Part shown: positions 15,252 through 18,531 of the stretch, piece after piece
How positions within the stretch are numbered: position 1 is the stretch's first letter
How the letters are laid out: each line of letters opens with the position of its first letter
Source: CAZWHE01 sp964633825
Lineage (GTDB): Bacteria; Planctomycetota; B15-G4; CAYZWU01
Length of the DNA stretch: 18,531 nt
Direction of reading: 5' to 3'
NCBI GenBank assembly: GCA_964633825.1
Contig: CAZWHE010000073.1
Span: forward strand, 1 to 18,531
Translations under genes and position numbers: made by a program
Notes under the pieces: model-generated
Told to the model about the DNA's origin: nothing
What the model saw: only the letters and a program-made list of their open reading frames with translations
Database searches by the model: none

Positions 15252-16802
15252 TCAGAAGAACAGGATGTACAGCGCCGCGGTGGCCGCGACAACCACGAAC
15301 CCCCAGATCTTGACCGAGGGGCTGGGCGTCAGGTCAATGCGCGACGATCTGGGCAGTACGACCGGCGCGGGAAGGGGTTTTATCAGGGTCACGGCCGTCA
15401 TCCAGGCGACGAGCACGACGAAGGTGATGGCCATGTGGTGCAGAAAGGCCACGTCCGGCATGAGGAGGAGGCAGAGCCCATAGACCGGAATTCCCAGGAT
15501 CATGGCGCCGATGGCGGCCGCCGGCGGGGCCCGCTTGACGAGGATTCCGTAGACAAACGCGGCCACGATGCCGGGCGAAAAGAATCCCCAGAACTTCTGG
15601 ATATAGTCGAAAACCTGTTCGCCGCCCACGTCCTTGATGCGCGGGGCCCAGAGACATCCAATGATCACGAACAGACCCGTCATGATCCTTCCGAACCTGA
15701 CCAGCGACCGGCTCGATGCGTCCTTGCGGAAGTGGCGTTTGTAGAGGTCGATGGTGAAGATGGTGGACGCCGAGTTGAGCATCGAGTCGAGGGAGCTCAT
15801 CACGGCGCCGAAGAGGGCGGCGAACATGACGCCCCGGAGTCCGGCGGGCAGGATCTCCTTGATGATGTAAGGATAGGCGGCGTCGGCTTTGGGGATCTCG
15901 TTGCCGAAGAGCTGCAGGGCCATGATCCCGGGAAAGACGACGATGAACGGGATGAGGAGTTTCATGCCAGCGGCGAAGAGGATGCCCCGCTGCCCCTCGG
16001 CGAGGCTTCTGGCCCCGAGCGTGCGCTGGGTGATGAACTGGTTCAGTCCCCAGTAAAAGATGTTGGGGATCCAGAGCCCGCCGATGAAAATGGCGACCCA
16101 GGGCATTTCGGAATCGTTCCAGGGCAGGACGGTGTGGAGCTTGTCCCCCGAGTTTTCGAAAAAACTTTCCATGCCGGCGAAGAGATCGCCCCCGCCCAGC
16201 AGCCGGAATCCCAGCAGGGTGACGAAGATCCCGCCGAGCAGGAGAGCCGCGCCCTGGATCAGGTCGGACCAGACGACGGCCTTGAGCCCTCCGTAGATCG
16301 TGTATGCGCCGGCCAGGATTCCGATCAGCCAGATCCCGAGGGTCATGTCGATGCCGAAGATCGTTTCCAGGGGCACCGCTCCGGCGTAGAGGACGGCGGC
16401 AATGGCGACGAATACGTAGGCGATCATCATGAAAACCGCCATGATTCCGCGCGCCGCCGCGTTGTAGCGGTACTCGAGAAACTCGGGGATCGTGTAGATG
16501 CCGGACCTGAGGAACCGGGGCAGGAAAAAAACGGCCACCACGACGAGGGTGACGGCGGCCATCCATTCGTAGCTGGCGATGGCGAGACCGAGGGAGTATC
16601 CCTTGCCCGCCATGCCGACGAAGTGTTCAGTCGAGATGTTGGATGCGATCAGCGAGAACCCGATCAGCCACCAGCTCAGCCTTCGGCCGGCGAGGAAGTA
16701 GTCTTCCGATGTGTCTTCCTTCCGGGAGGCGTAAAGGGAGACCCCGATGACGAAGGCGATGAAAATAACGAAGGCGGAAATATCGAGGGGTGTCAGTTCC
16801 AA
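15252..16802 (-). CDS. Sodium:solute symporter (SSS/SLC5 family, SGLT-like)
   Basis: A 516-residue polytopic transporter that would import a solute with Na+. Motifs place it near the bacterial Na+/galactose transporter vSGLT as I recall that sequence: GYSLGLAIASYEWM (69-81), GIYTIPEFLEYR (101-112), YGGLKAVVWSDLIQ (170-183), YWGLNQFITQRTLGA (250-264), MKLLIPF (280-286), and SSLDSMLNSASTIFT (336-350) in the Na+-site helix. Sugar-contact equivalents Glu79, Asn254, Lys281 and the Gln of YIQKFWG are kept, while Ser91 and Gln69 of vSGLT appear as Ala82 and His60. This points to a sugar or sugar-like substrate with altered specificity. The start is TTG at 16802; a TAG at 16806-16808 blocks any extension. 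The ribosome site GGAAAGG lies within an 18-bp tandem repeat. Confidence 0.9.
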   Translation of the reverse strand: MELTPLDISAFVIFIAFVIGVSLYASRKEDTSEDYFLAGRRLSWWLIGFSLIASNISTEHFVGMAGKGYSLGLAIASYEWMAAVTLVVVAVFFLPRFLRSGIYTIPEFLEYRYNAAARGIMAVFMMIAYVFVAIAAVLYAGAVPLETIFGIDMTLGIWLIGILAGAYTIYGGLKAVVWSDLIQGAALLLGGIFVTLLGFRLLGGGDLFAGMESFFENSGDKLHTVLPWNDSEMPWVAIFIGGLWIPNIFYWGLNQFITQRTLGARSLAEGQRGILFAAGMKLLIPFIVVFPGIMALQLFGNEIPKADAAYPYIIKEILPAGLRGVMFAALFGAVMSSLDSMLNSASTIFTIDLYKRHFRKDASSRSLVRFGRIMTGLFVIIGCLWAPRIKDVGGEQVFDYIQKFWGFFSPGIVAAFVYGILVKRAPPAAAIGAMILGIPVYGLCLLLMPDVAFLHHMAITFVVLVAWMTAVTLIKPLPAPVVLPRSSRIDLTPSPSVKIWGFVVVAATAALYILFF

Positions 16803-16890
16803 GGGCTATCGCCTTTCCAAGGGCTCTTCCCTTTCCAAGGGCTCTTCCCTTTCCAAGGGCTCTTCCCTTACCAAGGGCTCTTCCCTTACC
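16796..16890. repeat. 18-bp tandem repeat spanning the symporter start region
   Basis: Four 18-bp units lie at 16814-16831, 16832-16849, 16850-16867 and 16868-16885. The first three are identical and the fourth differs by one base. They are flanked by a degenerate unit at 16796-16813 and a 5-bp fragment at 16886-16890. On the minus strand each unit reads GGGAAGAGCCCTTGGAAA (GGTAA at the variant joints). Each therefore carries an SD-like AAGGG, an AAGAG loop, CCCTT and a TTG GAA codon pair in one continuous frame. The stop codon of the DUF35 gene lies at one edge and the TTG start of the symporter in the degenerate unit at the other, so the array is essentially the whole intergenic region. Confidence 0.95.
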
Positions 16891-17338
16891 GCGCCGAGTC
16901 GCCTTTGCTCCAGGTCGTGCCCGGTTTTTCGAGGGAGTAATAGACCTTGATTTCCTCGGTTTCGTCGAAGATCTGGGGCGTGACCTGAACGTCCATTCCG
17001 ATGGTGATCCCGTCTTCGTCGATCGAGTCGCCGAACCAGGCGAGGAGCCGGCCTCCCTCTTCGAGATCGACCACGCCGATCCAGTAGGGAATCACGTCGT
17101 CGAACCCGGTGGGGGCCGCGTCGATGCGCGTCCACGTGTGGAGCGTGCCCTTTCCGCTGTACTCGGTGAACTCGAAATCGCCGCTCATGCATTCGGCGCA
17201 GTCGGCCCGCGGAGGGAAGGAGACGCTGCCGCATTTCTTGCACTTCGATCCCATGAGCCTCCCGTCCTTGAGGTGCTGGGCGAAGTCGGTGACCTTGGTG
17301 TAGGGCGAGAAGTTGACTTTTCCAAACCATTGAAACAT
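16886..17338 (-). CDS. Zn-ribbon OB-fold protein (DUF35 family), thiolase partner
   Basis: A 150-residue protein of the DUF35 family (N-terminal rubredoxin-like zinc ribbon plus OB fold), which typically binds thiolase-like or ketosynthase-like enzymes and helps channel acyl-CoA. The zinc ribbon is CKKC (Cys33, Cys36) with CAEC (Cys47, Cys50). The OB-fold part follows, with SGKGTLHTWTRID, PYWIGVVDLEEGGRLLAWF and the GMDVQVTPQ strand. The ATG at 17338 has AGGAGGG eight bases upstream, lying in the end of the thiolase gene, which stops only three bases before it. The pair is therefore one translational unit, matching the usual thiolase/DUF35 gene order. The stop codon TAA opens the tandem repeat array. 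Confidence 0.92.
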   Translation of the reverse strand: MFQWFGKVNFSPYTKVTDFAQHLKDGRLMGSKCKKCGSVSFPPRADCAECMSGDFEFTEYSGKGTLHTWTRIDAAPTGFDDVIPYWIGVVDLEEGGRLLAWFGDSIDEDGITIGMDVQVTPQIFDETEEIKVYYSLEKPGTTWSKGDSAR

Positions 17339-17341
17339 CGA

Positions 17342-18496
17342 TCAATCCCTCCTGTAAACATTGACGAAGCAGTACTGTCCGATGCCGCCCACGTTGTGCG
17401 TCAGCCCCACGTCCGCGTCGGGCACCTGGCGCTCGCCGCAATCGCCCCTGAGCTGGCTGATGACCTCATAGGCCTGGGAAACGCCGGTGGCGCCGATGGG
17501 GTGCCCCTTGGCTTTGAGCCCGCCGTCCACGTTGACGGCCACGCCCCCGCCGTTTACGTAGGGGAGCTTCTCGCTGATGTAGGGTCCGCCTTCCCCCTTC
17601 TTGCAGAACCCGAGATCCTCGTAGGCCATGATCTCGGCCACGGTGAAGCAGTCGTGCACCTGGGCCACCTTCACGTCGCCGGCCGTGACGCCGGCCATTT
17701 CGTAGGCTTCGGCCGAGGCGTCGACGGCCGAGGGGAGACCCACGAGGTTGGGCCGGCGGAGGACCGACATGCTCGCCGTGGCGCAGCCCACGCCGTCGAG
17801 CCAGACCGGCTTGCCGGCGGCCTTGGCGCGCTCTTCCGAGGCCAGGATCACGCAGGCCGCGCCGTCGGCGTTGGCGCAGCAGTCGTAGACCTTGAAGGGC
17901 GCGGACACGTCCTCCGACGCGAGGGCCTTCTCCATGGTGATCTCTTTCTGGAAGAGGGCTTTCTTGTTTCGCGCGCCGTAGTAGTGGTTCTTGACGGCCA
18001 CGCCGAGAAGCTGCTCCCGCGTTGTGCCGAACTCGTGCATGTGGCGCTGGGCGAACATGGCGTAATAGGCCGGGAACGTTGTGCCGAAGACCGATTCCCA
18101 CTGCACCTCGCCCACGCGGCCCATGAGAGCCAGGATTTCCGGGGTGGAGAGCTCGGTCATCTTCTGGCAGCCGATGACGGCGACCACGTCGTGAACGCCG
18201 GCCTTGATCGACATCCAGGCGGTCCGCATTGCGGCCGATCCCGAGGCGCAGGCCACCTCGGTCAGCCACGTCGGTTTCGGATTGAGGCCGAGGTACTCCT
18301 GAACGACTCCGGGAAGCGATCTCTGCTTGTGATACTCGGGAACCGATCCAATGACCGAAGCATCGATCTCCTCGCGGCTGATCCCGGCGTCCTCGACGGC
18401 CTGGCGGAAAGCTTCGAAAGCGAGCTCCTGTACGGTGGCGTCACTCCGCCGGCCGAAAACACCGTGTCCGATACCGATCACTCCGACTCGTGTCAT
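17342..18496 (-). CDS. Thiolase family protein (acetyl-CoA acetyltransferase / SCP-x-like)
   Basis: A 384-residue thiolase-fold enzyme expected to cleave or form beta-ketoacyl-CoA. Seen: nucleophile Cys83 in EVACASGSAAM, His281 in VHDCFTVAE (family HDxF), and His332 in GLKAKGHPIGATG. Where classical thiolases have the second cysteine (CxGxG) this protein has THNVGGIGQ, as SCP-x-like and archaeal-type thiolases commonly do. Pairing with a DUF35 protein fits that subgroup. The ATG at 18496 has GGAG seven bases upstream (AAAGGAGAAAAGTA). It is the first visible gene of a minus-strand operon with DUF35 and a sodium symporter; only 35 bases of upstream sequence are in the window. Substrate chain length and direction cannot be judged. 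Confidence 0.92.
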   Translation of the reverse strand: MTRVGVIGIGHGVFGRRSDATVQELAFEAFRQAVEDAGISREEIDASVIGSVPEYHKQRSLPGVVQEYLGLNPKPTWLTEVACASGSAAMRTAWMSIKAGVHDVVAVIGCQKMTELSTPEILALMGRVGEVQWESVFGTTFPAYYAMFAQRHMHEFGTTREQLLGVAVKNHYYGARNKKALFQKEITMEKALASEDVSAPFKVYDCCANADGAACVILASEERAKAAGKPVWLDGVGCATASMSVLRRPNLVGLPSAVDASAEAYEMAGVTAGDVKVAQVHDCFTVAEIMAYEDLGFCKKGEGGPYISEKLPYVNGGGVAVNVDGGLKAKGHPIGATGVSQAYEVISQLRGDCGERQVPDADVGLTHNVGGIGQYCFVNVYRRD

Positions 18497-18531
18497 TACT
18501 TTTCTCCTTTGACGACCCTTTGTGTCCCCCT

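Noticed and set aside
16796..16890. CRISPR array
   Set aside because: Units are 18 bp and contiguous with no spacers and no cas genes nearby.
15435..16940. 501-codon + strand open frame opposite the symporter
   Set aside because: Asp/Glu/His-rich antisense shadow; its only repeat comes from the 18-bp array.
16806..17441. 211-codon minus-strand frame through the DUF35 gene and the repeats
   Set aside because: Over the DUF35 region it is an Arg-rich shadow; only the part within the repeats is of interest as a possible leader peptide.

Overview
The window looks like a chromosomal stretch of an uncultured, GC-rich Gram-negative bacterium. An outer-membrane lipoprotein of the polysaccharide-export (Wza-like) family implies two membranes. 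GTG and TTG starts are common, and the AP-superfamily protein and the modular M14 peptidase are of kinds I associate with Acidobacteriota/Aminicenantes, Desulfobacterota and FCB-type lineages. The sequence alone does not settle the phylum. I see no tRNA, rRNA, CRISPR array, transposase gene or prophage gene. Base composition is uneven: the left 2.9 kb is clearly AT-richer than the thiolase end.

Positions 1-10.6 kb form a Wzx/Wzy-type surface-polysaccharide locus. On the + strand lie two tandem paralogous O-antigen ligase/polymerase genes (the first cut by the window edge), a 165-bp spacer with hairpins, and a Wza-like export lipoprotein. Converging on it from the minus strand is a tight operon, in transcription order: NodB-type deacetylase, GT4 glycosyltransferase, second GT4 glycosyltransferase, oligosaccharide flippase, and an AP-superfamily phosphodiesterase-like protein with no signal peptide. 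Together they cover sugar transfer, flipping, polymerisation/ligation, trimming and export. No initiating glycosyltransferase, Wzz/Wzc or exosortase is visible here.

Positions 10.7-15.2 kb hold a divergent pair. A long-form YeiH/UPF0324 family transporter is followed by a coupled 78-residue small membrane protein (minus strand). A secreted M14 zinc carboxypeptidase with three C-terminal beta-rich modules lies on the + strand. The roughly 200-bp spacer contains an AT-rich island with a clear extended -10 element.

Positions 15.2-18.5 kb are a minus-strand operon: thiolase, zinc-ribbon OB-fold (DUF35) partner protein, then an SGLT-like sodium:solute symporter. The junction between the last two genes consists almost entirely of an 18-bp tandem repeat. 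Each unit carries a Shine-Dalgarno-like AAGGG, a CCCTT that can pair with it, and a TTG codon; the symporter's own TTG start sits in the degenerate last unit. This repeat-built translation-initiation region is the most unusual thing in the window.
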